Below are positions 8,634-17,174 of a stretch of DNA of 43,384 bases, in pieces. Under the pieces are notes generated by a model that was given only the letters and a program-made list of their open reading frames with translations, was not told the DNA's origin and ran no database searches. Source of the stretch: an uncultured Bacilli bacterium (GTDB lineage Bacteria > Bacillota_I > Bacilli_A > RF39 > UBA660); contig CALVTA010000001.1 in the NCBI GenBank assembly GCA_944359735.1, forward strand, positions 1-43,384, in the 5' to 3' direction. Position numbers and translations under genes: made by a program. Positions within the stretch are counted from its first letter, which is position 1. Each line of letters begins with the position of its first letter.

Positions 8634-9863
8634 ATGAACGATTCCATATTTGATAAGTTAGACTTTGGATTATTTAAACCTTTGATAGATAATGATGATA
8701 TAACAGATATTTCTTATTGTAATCATGGACAGATTTGGATTCGTTCTTTAACGGAAGGGTCTAAAAGAGTAGAAATTGAAGGTTTGAATGATTCTTTTGT
8801 AGAAAAATTAGCTTTTCAATGTTCTAATGTAATGGGGACGACTTTTAATAATGCTAAACCATTTTTAGATGCTGAATCTACAGAACTTCGTCTTAACTTT
8901 GTTCATGAGTCTATTGCTACTAATGGTATAGCAGTTGTTATTCGTAAAACTCCTGCTAAAATCAGACTTAATAAAGAGAAATTAATTAGTGAAGATTATT
9001 TTACGGCTAATATTCATGATATTTTAATGAAATGTGTTGAAGGTCATTGTAATATTATGGTTAGTGGAGAGACTGGTTCTGGTAAAACAGAATTTGTTAA
9101 ATATTTGGCTAGTCATACTAAAGAAAATGAAAAAATAATTACTATAGAAGATACTTTGGAACTTCATCTTGATAAGATTTTTCCACATCGGGATATTGTT
9201 GCTATGAAAACAAATAATGTAGCAAGCTATAGTGAAGTTTTAGTTACTTGTATGAGACAAAATCCTAAATGGATATTGTTATCTGAAGTTCGTAGTGCAG
9301 AAGCGGTTACTGCTGTTCGTAATTCAATAAGCTCAGGACATAATATTTTATCTACAATTCATGCTGATAAAGCTAGTGCTATACCTTATCGTATGTATTC
9401 ACTTCTTGAAAGTGACATTGATGTAGAACAGTTCTTAAATACAATATATCGTTATATTCAATTGGGTGTTCATATTAAGGCTTATTATAGTAAAGAGTAT
9501 GGTAAATTTCATCGTGAAGTTGATGAAGTTGTGGAATTTTATGTTGATGATGATAATAAACCGCAGTCTCATATACTTTATCAAAAGACTTTTGGTAAGG
9601 CTCCTGTTCAAAATATGCCTAGTAAACATTTAAAAGAATATCTTGAAAATCAAAATATTTTTATAGATAATTTATTTACTAAAGGTGACTCAATGGATGT
9701 TATTAATAATGAAGTAAATGCAGTTAGTGAGTCATTTGTAGAACCTCAGGTTAATGTAGTTGAATCTCCTAATTTTAATATTAGTCAAGAGCAAGTAACA
9801 CCAAATATTAATAATTCAACTAGTCCACTGTTTGATGGTAACTTTCCTACTGAGATAGTTTAA
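8634..9863 (+). CDS. cpaF: CpaF/TadA-type secretion ATPase
   Basis: The start is ATG 8634, placed after AAAAGGGG; a GTG at 8625 lies inside the RBS region. The 409-residue protein has the type II/IV secretion ATPase signatures: Walker A GETGSGKT (about 145-152), Asp box ITIEDTLEL (about 169-177), Walker B ILLSEVR (about 214-220) and His box GHNILSTIHAD (about 235-245). It should form the cytoplasmic hexamer that powers pilin polymerisation together with TadB and TadC. The last 70 residues are Asn/Ser-rich and look disordered, an addition to the usual core. The glycine normally before the Walker B Glu (GEVR) is Ser here (SEVR), a mild variation. Confidence 0.92.
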   Translation: MNDSIFDKLDFGLFKPLIDNDDITDISYCNHGQIWIRSLTEGSKRVEIEGLNDSFVEKLAFQCSNVMGTTFNNAKPFLDAESTELRLNFVHESIATNGIAVVIRKTPAKIRLNKEKLISEDYFTANIHDILMKCVEGHCNIMVSGETGSGKTEFVKYLASHTKENEKIITIEDTLELHLDKIFPHRDIVAMKTNNVASYSEVLVTCMRQNPKWILLSEVRSAEAVTAVRNSISSGHNILSTIHADKASAIPYRMYSLLESDIDVEQFLNTIYRYIQLGVHIKAYYSKEYGKFHREVDEVVEFYVDDDNKPQSHILYQKTFGKAPVQNMPSKHLKEYLENQNIFIDNLFTKGDSMDVINNEVNAVSESFVEPQVNVVESPNFNISQEQVTPNINNSTSPLFDGNFPTEIV

Positions 9864-9879
9864 AGAGAGGAGGGGCTTT

Positions 9880-10773
9880 ATGGTATTATTTTTACTATTA
9901 GTAATTGCTGTTGTTATATTATTATATAGAAATTATAAAGGACAAAATATTTCTAAGTATATTACTGATCAGGTCCAAGCTATATATGATAGATTTGCAC
10001 CTTATTCTTATAAAGTAGTTAGAGAAAAGACTAAGCAATTAGGTCAAGAGTATACAGCTAGACAATATCTTATACAAGTCATTGTGATGGGTGGTTTTGC
10101 TGCTATTGTTACTTATATGTATTTTTATAATATAATTGTATCTCTTATTTATGTAGTAGTTGCAGTTTCTTTTATTCCTTATTTGTCTTTTTTAAGATGT
10201 AAGAGAGTTTATAGTGAATTTATTTTTGAACAAATTCAAGTTTATACTACTAATGTTATTATGGAATTTGCAACAACACAGAGTTTTGTTAAATCTTTGG
10301 AAGGAGTAAGAGATTCTGGAATTTTAGAAGATCCTGTACTTTCTGATATTAATCATATGATAGATATGGCTTATGAAGAAGGATCTATAGATGGTGCTAT
10401 AAATTTTATGAGCGAAAAATATCCATATTATATTGTTAAAAATATGCATCAGTTATTTTTACAAATAACTAAAGAAGGTGCTAAGGATACTGGAGAGAGT
10501 TTAGAAAATATGCAGCTTGATATTGATACTCTTGTTGAAAGTGTTTATCGTGATAGAATGGATAGAGCAACTTTTCATAGAAAATTCTTGCAATATGGTA
10601 TTATGCTTTTCCTTTTAGTTATGTTAGTTCAATATATGCTTGGTAACGAAAGTTATATTGAATTAATTAAAGCTACTTGGGTGCAAATTGTTCTCCACTT
10701 TATTATTATCTTTAATAGTTATTATCTATTAAAGGGAGAAAAATATTATAATGAGAATGTGGGGGTTGAATAG
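9880..10773 (+). CDS. tadB: TadB-like inner-membrane platform protein (T2SSF family)
   Basis: The protein of 297 residues has a helix at about 2-15, a hairpin of helices at about 68-105, a cytoplasmic helical GspF-type domain (about 110-235) and two closing helices (about 243-262 and 268-287). The cytoplasmic part includes the 'GIL.DPVLSDI' and 'KYPYYIVKNMHQLFLQITKEGA' segments, typical of TadB/TadC. TadB and TadC form the membrane platform driven by CpaF. The RBS is AGAGGAGGGG. It lies 16 bp after cpaF and 2 bp before the tadC-like gene. The choice of TadB over TadC rests on gene order. Confidence 0.8.
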   Translation: MVLFLLLVIAVVILLYRNYKGQNISKYITDQVQAIYDRFAPYSYKVVREKTKQLGQEYTARQYLIQVIVMGGFAAIVTYMYFYNIIVSLIYVVVAVSFIPYLSFLRCKRVYSEFIFEQIQVYTTNVIMEFATTQSFVKSLEGVRDSGILEDPVLSDINHMIDMAYEEGSIDGAINFMSEKYPYYIVKNMHQLFLQITKEGAKDTGESLENMQLDIDTLVESVYRDRMDRATFHRKFLQYGIMLFLLVMLVQYMLGNESYIELIKATWVQIVLHFIIIFNSYYLLKGEKYYNENVGVE

Positions 10774-10775
10774 GT

Positions 10776-11555
10776 ATGGAAATAGTATTTGTTGCAGTTA
10801 TTATTTTATTTATTTTAATTTATAATAAGACAATTGATAAAAATCAATTTATTAATGATAATAAAAAATATTTTGAAATATTAAGAGAAGATGACTATGA
10901 TTTTTTAGTATATGCAAAATATGGAGATAGTGCTACTCCTAATGTACTATTTCAAAAAAGAATTACTTATGCTATTGCTATTTTCTTTGTATTTATGTTT
11001 TTATTTATTGATGATGTTAGCTTAATTAATATTATTTTAGCTTGTCTTGTAGCAGCTTTTGTTTTTAAAATGCCTTATATGCAATTAAAAAAATATTATA
11101 AAGCTCACTTGCATCAAATTGACATAATGTTGCCATACTATTTAAAGAGTTTAGAAATATTAATACAGCATTATACTGTTCCTGTAGCGATAGGAAAAAG
11201 TATTAATGATGCACCTGATATTTTTAAGCCAGGTCTTAGAGAATTAATTGAAAAAATTAATTCGGGAGACTCTAGTATTAATCCATATATGGATTTTGCT
11301 AATACATACCCAGTTAGAGATTCAATGCGTATGATGCGTCTTTTATATCGTTTAGGTCTTGGTGGGCAAGAGAAAAAACAAGAGCGACTTTTGATGTTTT
11401 CACGTACAGTTTCTAATTTACAATCTAAAGCAAGGGATACTAAATATAAAGAAAGATTAGATCATATGGGCAATCAAACTATGATTATGCTTGTTGTTAC
11501 TGGTGTTAGTGTTATGCTTGTAATTTTGGCATCTATGTTTACGATGATGGGTTAA
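10776..11555 (+). CDS. tadC: TadC-like inner-membrane platform protein (T2SSF family)
   Basis: This second T2SSF-type protein of 259 residues has an N-terminal helix, a helix hairpin near residues 66-105, a cytoplasmic helical domain (about 110-225) and a C-terminal helix (about 236-257). The segment 'QIDIMLPYYLKSLEILIQHY' corresponds to the helical start of the GspF fold, and 'MMRLLYRLGLGGQEKKQERLLMF' follows later. It pairs with the previous gene as the second half of the Tad platform. The gene spacing of 2 bp implies a shared transcript. No further gene follows until the promoter at 11564. Confidence 0.77.
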   Translation: MEIVFVAVIILFILIYNKTIDKNQFINDNKKYFEILREDDYDFLVYAKYGDSATPNVLFQKRITYAIAIFFVFMFLFIDDVSLINIILACLVAAFVFKMPYMQLKKYYKAHLHQIDIMLPYYLKSLEILIQHYTVPVAIGKSINDAPDIFKPGLRELIEKINSGDSSINPYMDFANTYPVRDSMRMMRLLYRLGLGGQEKKQERLLMFSRTVSNLQSKARDTKYKERLDHMGNQTMIMLVVTGVSVMLVILASMFTMMG

Positions 11556-11563
11556 AAAAAAGA

Positions 11564-11591
11564 TTACAAAATATAAAATATTTGATATAAT
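11564..11591 (+). promoter_or_regulatory. Promoter dedicated to the Flp-like pilin gene
   Basis: TTACAA (11564-11569), a 16-base spacer and TATAAT (11586-11591) lie between the tadC-like gene and the 49-codon pilin gene. A separate promoter for the most abundant subunit makes biological sense, but transcription is inferred. Confidence 0.6.
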
Positions 11592-11627
11592 TAGTTTTGT
11601 AAGATATTTGAAAGGAGAGATATTTAA

Positions 11628-11777
11628 ATGAAAGAAGCGACTGGTGAATTAAATATGACTGTAGTAACTATTGTTATGATTGGGCTTATTGCGGCTTTTT
11701 TTGCAATATTTTGGCCTCAGATACAGGAACAAATTCAGACAGAATGGACTGATACTACTAATAATGCTAGAGGATAG
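11628..11777 (+). CDS. flp: Flp-type major pilin candidate (49 residues)
   Basis: A small gene with a strong RBS (AAAGGAGAG, 8 bases before the ATG) encodes MKEATGELNMTVVTIVMI, then a hydrophobic helix ending in FFAIFWPQ and a short polar tail. The short charged leader ending in Gly, followed directly by Glu and about 25 hydrophobic residues, is the layout of Flp pilins, which a TadV-type peptidase cuts after the Gly (MKEATG|ELNMT). It has its own promoter and lies between the TadB/TadC genes and the TadE-like gene, the expected context. Flp pilins are normally 50-70 residues. The processing site is inferred. No prepilin peptidase is encoded in this window. Confidence 0.72.
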   Translation: MKEATGELNMTVVTIVMIGLIAAFFAIFWPQIQEQIQTEWTDTTNNARG

Positions 11778-11841
11778 TTATATAATTTAATATTGTAGAA
11801 TAAGGTAATAAACATATTGATTTTGGAGGATGTGATTAATA

Positions 11842-12291
11842 ATGAGAGATGCAATAGGGCAGGTTTTTACTTTACAAATTATATTGGCCTTTGTGCTTTT
11901 GATTAATGGATATATGGCATATTCTGTTAACTATACTAGAGCATTTCGCGTTAAAAATCAAATCGTTAACATTATAGAACAATATGAAGGTCCTAATCAT
12001 GAAGATGCTATAGCAAAAATAAATACATATATTGATCAAATGGCTTATGAAGTTCCTGCACATCTTACTCAAGCATTTTTAAATGATAATAATGGTCAAG
12101 ATGTGAGTTGTCAAAATGGTTGGTGTTATATTGTGCATGATGTTTCTATTGATGGCGCTGATGGAGAGAGAAGAGGAAAATATTATTCAGTAACTACATT
12201 TGTTAATATTAACATTCCTGTTATCAATAATATAGTAGGATTAGGGCAATTTTTAAGAGTTGTTGGTGAAACTAAGACAATTTATGAATAG
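11842..12291 (+). CDS. TadE-like pseudopilin
   Basis: The protein of 149 residues starts MRDAIGQVFTLQIILAFVLL, a short leader ending in Gly and followed by Gln and a long hydrophobic helix. This parallels the leader of the 49-residue pilin upstream (MKEATG|E against MRDAIG|Q). The extracellular part starts with an amphipathic helix (KNQIVNIIEQYEGPN) and ends in a beta-rich domain with one Cys pair (SCQNGWC, about residues 92-98). The layout fits TadE/TadF minor pilins. The RBS is TTTGGAGG. It may cap or prime the Flp pilus (inference). It is 64 bp after the pilin and 17 bp before the TadZ-like gene. Confidence 0.65.
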   Translation: MRDAIGQVFTLQIILAFVLLINGYMAYSVNYTRAFRVKNQIVNIIEQYEGPNHEDAIAKINTYIDQMAYEVPAHLTQAFLNDNNGQDVSCQNGWCYIVHDVSIDGADGERRGKYYSVTTFVNINIPVINNIVGLGQFLRVVGETKTIYE

Positions 12292-12308
12292 AAAAGGGAA
12301 GTGAGATA

Positions 12309-13289
12309 ATGAACGTAATTGTTGCTAATGAAGCGAAAGCAATGTTATCTACTTTGGATATAGATGTTATTAAAAGTGTAGATGGCATTCATACTGCTGA
12401 TGAGATTGTTAATATGTTCAAAAACTTCTTTTATGCAAGAATGATTTTAGATGTCACAGCGATTAAAGATTATGATGATATTACTAATATTCAAAAAATA
12501 TCTATTGGTCTTGATGCTGATAAAATCATTCTTTTACTTCCTAATAATGAAAATTCAACTTCTAGTAGTTATTTGTCTAAAATAATCTCTATGGGTATTT
12601 ATAATTTTACCACAACTGTTGATGGTGTTAAATATTTTTTGGAACATCCTAATACTTATAAAGATGTTGCTCATATTCAGCAACTAAATGATTTATCTAG
12701 TACTATTAATGATAAGGTAGTTGCAGGATCTAGGATTATTGGAATAAAAAATGTTACTGATCATGCTGGTAGTACTACACTTATATATATGTTGAAGAAA
12801 GAACTAGAACAGTCTTATGGTATGAGTGTTGTTGCTATTGAGGTTAATAAACATGATTTTGTTTATTTTAATAGTAATAATATGTTTTCTGTTGATGATC
12901 AACATTTAATGACAGAGATTGTTAGACATAAAGATGCAGCGATTATTTTGATAGATTTAAATGATTCTAGTAATGAAGGTGCTTGTAGTGATGTTTTATA
13001 TTTAATAGAGCCTTCTAGTATTAGATTAAATAAGTTAATGAGAAGAGATAGAAGAATATTTGAAGAATTGAAAGGTAAGAAGATAATTCTTAATATGAGT
13101 TTACTTTCTAATAGTGATATTATGGATTTTGAATATGAAGGTAGAACTAAAGTGTTTTATAATATTCCACCTTTAAATGATAGAGTTAAAAATAGAGTTT
13201 TAGGTGATTTTCTTTCTAAGATAGGACTTATAAACAAACCTAAAGAAAAAGAAGAGGGTGGAAAAATATTTGGATTATTTAGAAGATAA
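12309..13289 (+). CDS. tadZ: TadZ/CpaE-like protein with a degenerate nucleotide-binding loop
   Basis: Residues 1-120 look like an atypical receiver domain (alternating strands and helices such as KIILLLP and IISMGIYNFTTTVDG). Residues about 140-310 look like a MinD/ParA-type fold: RIIGIKNV, then AGSTTLIYMLKKEL, then AAIILIDLND in the Walker B place and KKIILNMS later. That two-domain plan is TadZ/CpaE, which localises Tad pili at the pole. The deviant Walker A (normally KGGxGKT) reads NVTDHAGSTT (148-157) and lacks both lysines, so ATP hydrolysis is unlikely. It ends with a basic GLFRR tail that could touch the membrane. Family assignment is from fold pattern and gene context. Confidence 0.6.
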   Translation: MNVIVANEAKAMLSTLDIDVIKSVDGIHTADEIVNMFKNFFYARMILDVTAIKDYDDITNIQKISIGLDADKIILLLPNNENSTSSSYLSKIISMGIYNFTTTVDGVKYFLEHPNTYKDVAHIQQLNDLSSTINDKVVAGSRIIGIKNVTDHAGSTTLIYMLKKELEQSYGMSVVAIEVNKHDFVYFNSNNMFSVDDQHLMTEIVRHKDAAIILIDLNDSSNEGACSDVLYLIEPSSIRLNKLMRRDRRIFEELKGKKIILNMSLLSNSDIMDFEYEGRTKVFYNIPPLNDRVKNRVLGDFLSKIGLINKPKEKEEGGKIFGLFRR

Positions 13290-13292
13290 TAA

Positions 13293-13321
13293 TTGACAAA
13301 TATTAATTATTTATATATTAT
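13293..13321 (+). promoter_or_regulatory. Promoter before the VirB2-like gene
   Basis: TTGACA (13293-13298), exactly 17 bases, then TATTAT (13316-13321). It starts 3 bases after the stop of the TadZ-like gene and marks the switch from the Tad half to the T4SS half. Confidence 0.65.
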
Positions 13322-13344
13322 TAATGTAGTAGAGGAGAATGTTT

Positions 13345-13740
13345 ATGAATAGTTTAAGTTTAATGAGTTTAGTACAAATTTTGGATACTGCTACTTCAAC
13401 TTCTTTTGATGACGGTCCTTGTCATGGCTTTGGGTTTGTAGTTAGGATAATAAAAAATGGTTTATTTCCTATTTTGCAAATTGGTATTCCTATAGTTTTG
13501 ATTGTTTTAGGTACTTTAGATTTAGGTAAAGCTGTTATTTCTTCTGATGATAAGGCTGTTAAAGAAGCACAATCTAAACTAATTAAAAGATGTATTTATG
13601 CAATTTTAGTATTCTTTATTGTTACACTTGTTAGTTTAGTGTTCAGTATGGTAGGTAGTGTTGCAGGAGAGAAGGCTCCAGGTTTACAGGACTGGAGTGA
13701 ATGTTGGAATAGCCCTGAAGAGGCATCTAGTGGTTCCTAA
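13345..13740 (+). CDS. VirB2/TrbC-like two-helix membrane protein
   Basis: ATG 13345 is preferred because AGAGGAG ends 7 bases upstream; the ATG at 13339 touches the RBS. The protein of 131 residues has two helices (about 37-60 and 81-105) joined by a charged loop DLGKAVISSDDKAVKEAQSK. This is the architecture of VirB2/TrbC-type T4SS pilins in Gram-positive systems. The same loop recurs in the C-terminus of the next gene (DFIKAIFGFDEKAMKEAQNK), so the two are paralogues. A short N-terminal segment with one Cys and a C-terminal tail with one Cys flank the helices. Pilin function is inferred; it could instead be a small channel subunit. Confidence 0.55.
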   Translation: MNSLSLMSLVQILDTATSTSFDDGPCHGFGFVVRIIKNGLFPILQIGIPIVLIVLGTLDLGKAVISSDDKAVKEAQSKLIKRCIYAILVFFIVTLVSLVFSMVGSVAGEKAPGLQDWSECWNSPEEASSGS

Positions 13741-13753
13741 TTATATGTAGTTT

Positions 13754-13782
13754 ATAGCAATTGTGATTGCTATTTTTTTTTT
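13754..13782 (+). terminator. Rho-independent terminator
   Basis: ATAGCAAT (13754-13761), a TGTG loop and ATTGCTAT (13766-13773) form a perfect 8-bp stem followed by a run of nine T. It ends the VirB2-like transcript, perhaps partially, giving higher levels of that subunit than of the genes downstream. Confidence 0.8.
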
Positions 13783-13818
13783 GAAATGCTATACTTATAT
13801 CATGAGGGAGTGCGTGAG

Positions 13819-15003
13819 ATGAAGAAATTTTTGTATTTAGTAATGTTTGTTTTTTCTTTTTTTGTTGTAGGTAGTATTAATGTTGATGCTAAAACTACAG
13901 AGAAACAATGTAGCTATTATGTTAATGCTGAACAACTTACTGGTGATGGTGGTTCAACAATAGATTGTACGTTTGAATGGAGTGATTCATTGCTCTTTGG
14001 CGGTTTCTCTTATAGTTGTAAATATAAAGTTAATTCTAAAGAAGATGCAACAATATTAATTGGAAATTATAATAAAGAAAGAGGAACAGATTTTAATTTA
14101 TCAAGTTGGTTTAAAGATAATAAATCTTGTCCACGTTATCTTGTTTTTGATTTACATAATTTGTCATCATCAGGTTCTGCTTATGCTGCTAATACAAATC
14201 AACAAGTTGAATTAATTAGAAAAAAATATGGTGCTTCTTTTGCTTCTTATTTGGAAACTAGTATAAAGAAAAATGAACTAGAAAATGATCCTAATAGTGA
14301 AGCTGCTAAAGAATGTGAAGAGAGTAAAAAAGCTCTTGAAGATGCCATTTCTTTATTAGAAGGTAGAAAGAAAAATTGGGAAGAGTTGAATTGTCAAAAC
14401 TATAAATTGAGTGATGAAGAAAGAGAAAATGTAGCTTCTTCTGAAAATATTGAATGGGGGAGGAAATGTAAGGAAATTTTAGATACTTATGATATTTCTG
14501 TTTCTGCTGCAAAAAAGTCATTGAATGATTATGTAAATTCTGGATGTATTAGTAAAAAAAGTCAAGAATATAAAGATTATAAAAACAAAATAACAAACTT
14601 AAAACAGGAAGCTGATAGTGTTAGTAATAATATAGAAGAGCAAAATACAAAGCCATCAGATGCTGAGAAGGAATGGGAGAACTTAAAAGATGGAGTAACA
14701 GCTGAAGATTTTAAGGATCCTGATATTGAATGTGAGGATATTATAGATACGGAAACACCTGGTGCTTTTGGTTGGTTACTTAATACTATTTTAAATTATA
14801 TTAAAGTAATAGGTCCTGTTTTAGTTGTATTATTAAGTGCTATTGATTTTATTAAGGCTATATTTGGTTTTGATGAAAAGGCTATGAAAGAGGCTCAGAA
14901 TAAGTTAATTATTAGATTGGTGGCAGCACTTGCTTTATTTTTGATTCCTACATTGGTTCAATTGTTGTTATCATTTATTAATCAAGCACCATGTGTTTTA
15001 TAG
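13819..15003 (+). CDS. Exported coiled-coil protein with a C-terminal VirB2/TrbC-like two-helix domain
   Basis: The start is ATG 13819, after GAGGGAG; an ATG at 13786 would put a polar stretch before the signal peptide. The protein (394 residues) begins with MKKFLYLVMFVFSFFVVGS, probably cut after VDA. A globular Cys-containing domain (about 25-120) is followed by a coiled coil rich in Glu/Lys (about 135-285) with several Cys, then two hydrophobic helices (about 325-348 and 365-388). The loop between these matches the previous gene. It looks like a VirB2-like membrane domain fused to a long external stalk. Such a protein could display a domain outside while staying in the translocon. The function is inferred from the paralogy only. 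Confidence 0.6.
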   Translation: MKKFLYLVMFVFSFFVVGSINVDAKTTEKQCSYYVNAEQLTGDGGSTIDCTFEWSDSLLFGGFSYSCKYKVNSKEDATILIGNYNKERGTDFNLSSWFKDNKSCPRYLVFDLHNLSSSGSAYAANTNQQVELIRKKYGASFASYLETSIKKNELENDPNSEAAKECEESKKALEDAISLLEGRKKNWEELNCQNYKLSDEERENVASSENIEWGRKCKEILDTYDISVSAAKKSLNDYVNSGCISKKSQEYKDYKNKITNLKQEADSVSNNIEEQNTKPSDAEKEWENLKDGVTAEDFKDPDIECEDIIDTETPGAFGWLLNTILNYIKVIGPVLVVLLSAIDFIKAIFGFDEKAMKEAQNKLIIRLVAALALFLIPTLVQLLLSFINQAPCVL

Positions 15004-15017
15004 TTAAATAAATTAAA

Positions 15018-15046
15018 TTGATATTTGTTATTATATTTGATACAAT
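15018..15046 (+). promoter_or_regulatory. Promoter before the VirB6/TrbL-like gene
   Basis: TTGATA (15018-15023), 17 bases, then TACAAT (15041-15046), placed 37 bases before the preferred ATG at 15083. Confidence 0.6.
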
Positions 15047-15082
15047 AATAAAAAATAAAGATGTGAAAGAGAAGTGAGATTC

Positions 15083-17155
15083 ATGTGGAATGACCCTAAC
15101 TTTTTTAATAACTTATTAAGAAGCTTTTTTGCTATGTTAGATAATATAGGTTATTTCTTTTTGGGTGGAATATATGATATTTTCTTTACTGTTGCAAATG
15201 CAAAAATTTTTCAGGGTGATTTAATTAACACTTTTTATTCAAGAATCCAAATGATATTGGGAATTTTGATGATTTTTAAATTATCAATTACAGTTTTACA
15301 GATTATTTTAAATCCAGATATGTTTAAAGATAAACAAAAGGGTGCTGGTTCTATCGTTATGCGATTGGCATTAATAATTGTTATGCTTTCATTGATTGTT
15401 CCAATAGATATTCCTACTAATACTGCTAATAAGAATCCATTGAATGAACAAATCAAAGCTAATGGTATTTTATTCGGTTTTTTATATCAAATTCAAAATA
15501 GTATAGTTGATGATAATATTTTAGGAAAATTAGTTCTTGGTTATAACGTTGACAATACTGCAGATGATAAAAATTCTAATGGTCTGGAACTAAATAATAT
15601 GGCTAGTGTAGGTGATGTTATTACAGCACAAATTGCTAGGGCTTTTATTAGACCAACTTTATCATCATCTGAAAAAGAAGATGAATTTACAGATGAAAAG
15701 GATTATGAAAAGTTTGTCGCTTGCAATGGTGATGAAGCTAATGCTTATTTTAATGAAAATCTTACTTCTGGGACTTTATTAGATCACATAAATGATACTT
15801 GTGAATCTGATGATGGGGAAGTGTATGTTTTTGATTATACAGGATTTGGCGGTGTAGTTTGTTCTATTATTATGACAATAATTATTTTAGGATTTACACT
15901 TGATGTAGCAGTTAGAGCAATCAAGTTAGCATTGTTAAGATTAATTGCACCTATTCCTATAATTTCTTATATTACACCTGGTGCAGAAAAAGATGGAGCT
16001 TTTGGTAATTGGGTTAAGACTTTGACTTCTACTTATATTAGTTTATTTGTTAGATTAGTAATTATATATTTTGGTATTTATTTGATTATATTATTGCGAT
16101 CTGGAGATTTAGTAACTTTGGTAGGAAGTTCAAGCGTCTTTACAACAACTTTAGCAAATGTGTTTATTATAGTGGGTATTCTTGTATTTATGAAGCAGGC
16201 ACCAAAATTTTTCCAAGATATGTTAGGGATTAAAGGTGATGGTAATTTATTTAGTGGCATTGGTACGATGTTAGGAGCTGCTGCTTTAACTGGTGGCTTA
16301 CTGGGGTCTGTAGCTACTAATGCAAGATCATCTTTTTATGAAAATAAAGAGCGTGGTAAAGGTACAATAAAAAGTACTTTAGGAGCTATTGGATCAGGTG
16401 TTGCTGGTGGAATTGGTGGTGCTTTTGTTGGGGGGAAAGCTTTAGCTGCTTCTGATAAAAAACATGCAAGTGCAGTATTTGCAGCAATGCAAAAAAGGAA
16501 TGCTGTAAGAGCTTCTGGTTCTACTTTATTTGGTCGTGCTCAGGCTGGTGCTTCGGCTTTAGTTACAGGTAGAGCATTAGGAGCAGCTGATGAGAAAAAG
16601 CTTGAATTATATGATGCATTTGTAGAAAAAGCTAAGGCTCAAATTCAAATGGCAGAATCAGAAGCTTTAAATGATAACAAAATTATGGGAAATACATCTG
16701 TTATGGAATTTTTTACAGATGAAAATGGTAAACGATCTACTCGTAGTATTAATATAAATGCTAATTATCGTGATTTTGAAACTAGATTTCAAAATGCTAG
16801 GGCGAGAGGTGATAAAACATTTACTTTTGCTGGTCATGAGATTGAACTTGATAGTATAAATGAAAATACATTTGAAAGTCTTAAAAAATCTCAGGCTCGT
16901 GTTTTTGCTAGTCAACAACGTAATTTATCTCCTGATAAGAAAAATCCTAAATTTGCTGGAACTACACAAGACCTTGAGTATGTTGCTAGAAATCTTCAGA
17001 TTGATATAGACCCTTATGATTATGATGTTAATGATAATAAAAGTGTTAAAAAGTCAATGGGTAATGTTATGAATAAAGCACGTGATATTAGAACTAGTAG
17101 TAAACGTAATAGGTATATCGCTAATAGTAAACAGATTAATGGTGGAACTAAATAA
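15083..17155 (+). CDS. VirB6/TrbL-like polytopic T4SS channel protein
   Basis: ATG 15083 follows GAAGTGAG, the same RBS form as the TadZ-like gene; a GTG at 15074 is possible. The protein (690 residues) has helices at about 15-38, 57-77, 88-108, 250-280 (with AVRAIKLALLRLIAPIP), 310-340 and 352-375. The strongly conserved 'ALLRLIAPIPIISYITPG' segment is typical of VirB6/TrbL proteins of Gram-positive T4SS. The last 300 residues are soluble and rich in Gly/Ala, then Lys/Asp, predicted cytoplasmic or surface-exposed. VirB6 forms the inner-membrane part of the channel. It is followed after 19 bp by the VirB3/PrgI-like gene and VirB4, the common order. Confidence 0.77.
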   Translation: MWNDPNFFNNLLRSFFAMLDNIGYFFLGGIYDIFFTVANAKIFQGDLINTFYSRIQMILGILMIFKLSITVLQIILNPDMFKDKQKGAGSIVMRLALIIVMLSLIVPIDIPTNTANKNPLNEQIKANGILFGFLYQIQNSIVDDNILGKLVLGYNVDNTADDKNSNGLELNNMASVGDVITAQIARAFIRPTLSSSEKEDEFTDEKDYEKFVACNGDEANAYFNENLTSGTLLDHINDTCESDDGEVYVFDYTGFGGVVCSIIMTIIILGFTLDVAVRAIKLALLRLIAPIPIISYITPGAEKDGAFGNWVKTLTSTYISLFVRLVIIYFGIYLIILLRSGDLVTLVGSSSVFTTTLANVFIIVGILVFMKQAPKFFQDMLGIKGDGNLFSGIGTMLGAAALTGGLLGSVATNARSSFYENKERGKGTIKSTLGAIGSGVAGGIGGAFVGGKALAASDKKHASAVFAAMQKRNAVRASGSTLFGRAQAGASALVTGRALGAADEKKLELYDAFVEKAKAQIQMAESEALNDNKIMGNTSVMEFFTDENGKRSTRSININANYRDFETRFQNARARGDKTFTFAGHEIELDSINENTFESLKKSQARVFASQQRNLSPDKKNPKFAGTTQDLEYVARNLQIDIDPYDYDVNDNKSVKKSMGNVMNKARDIRTSSKRNRYIANSKQINGGTK

Positions 17156-17174
17156 TAAGGGAGTGTGATAATAG

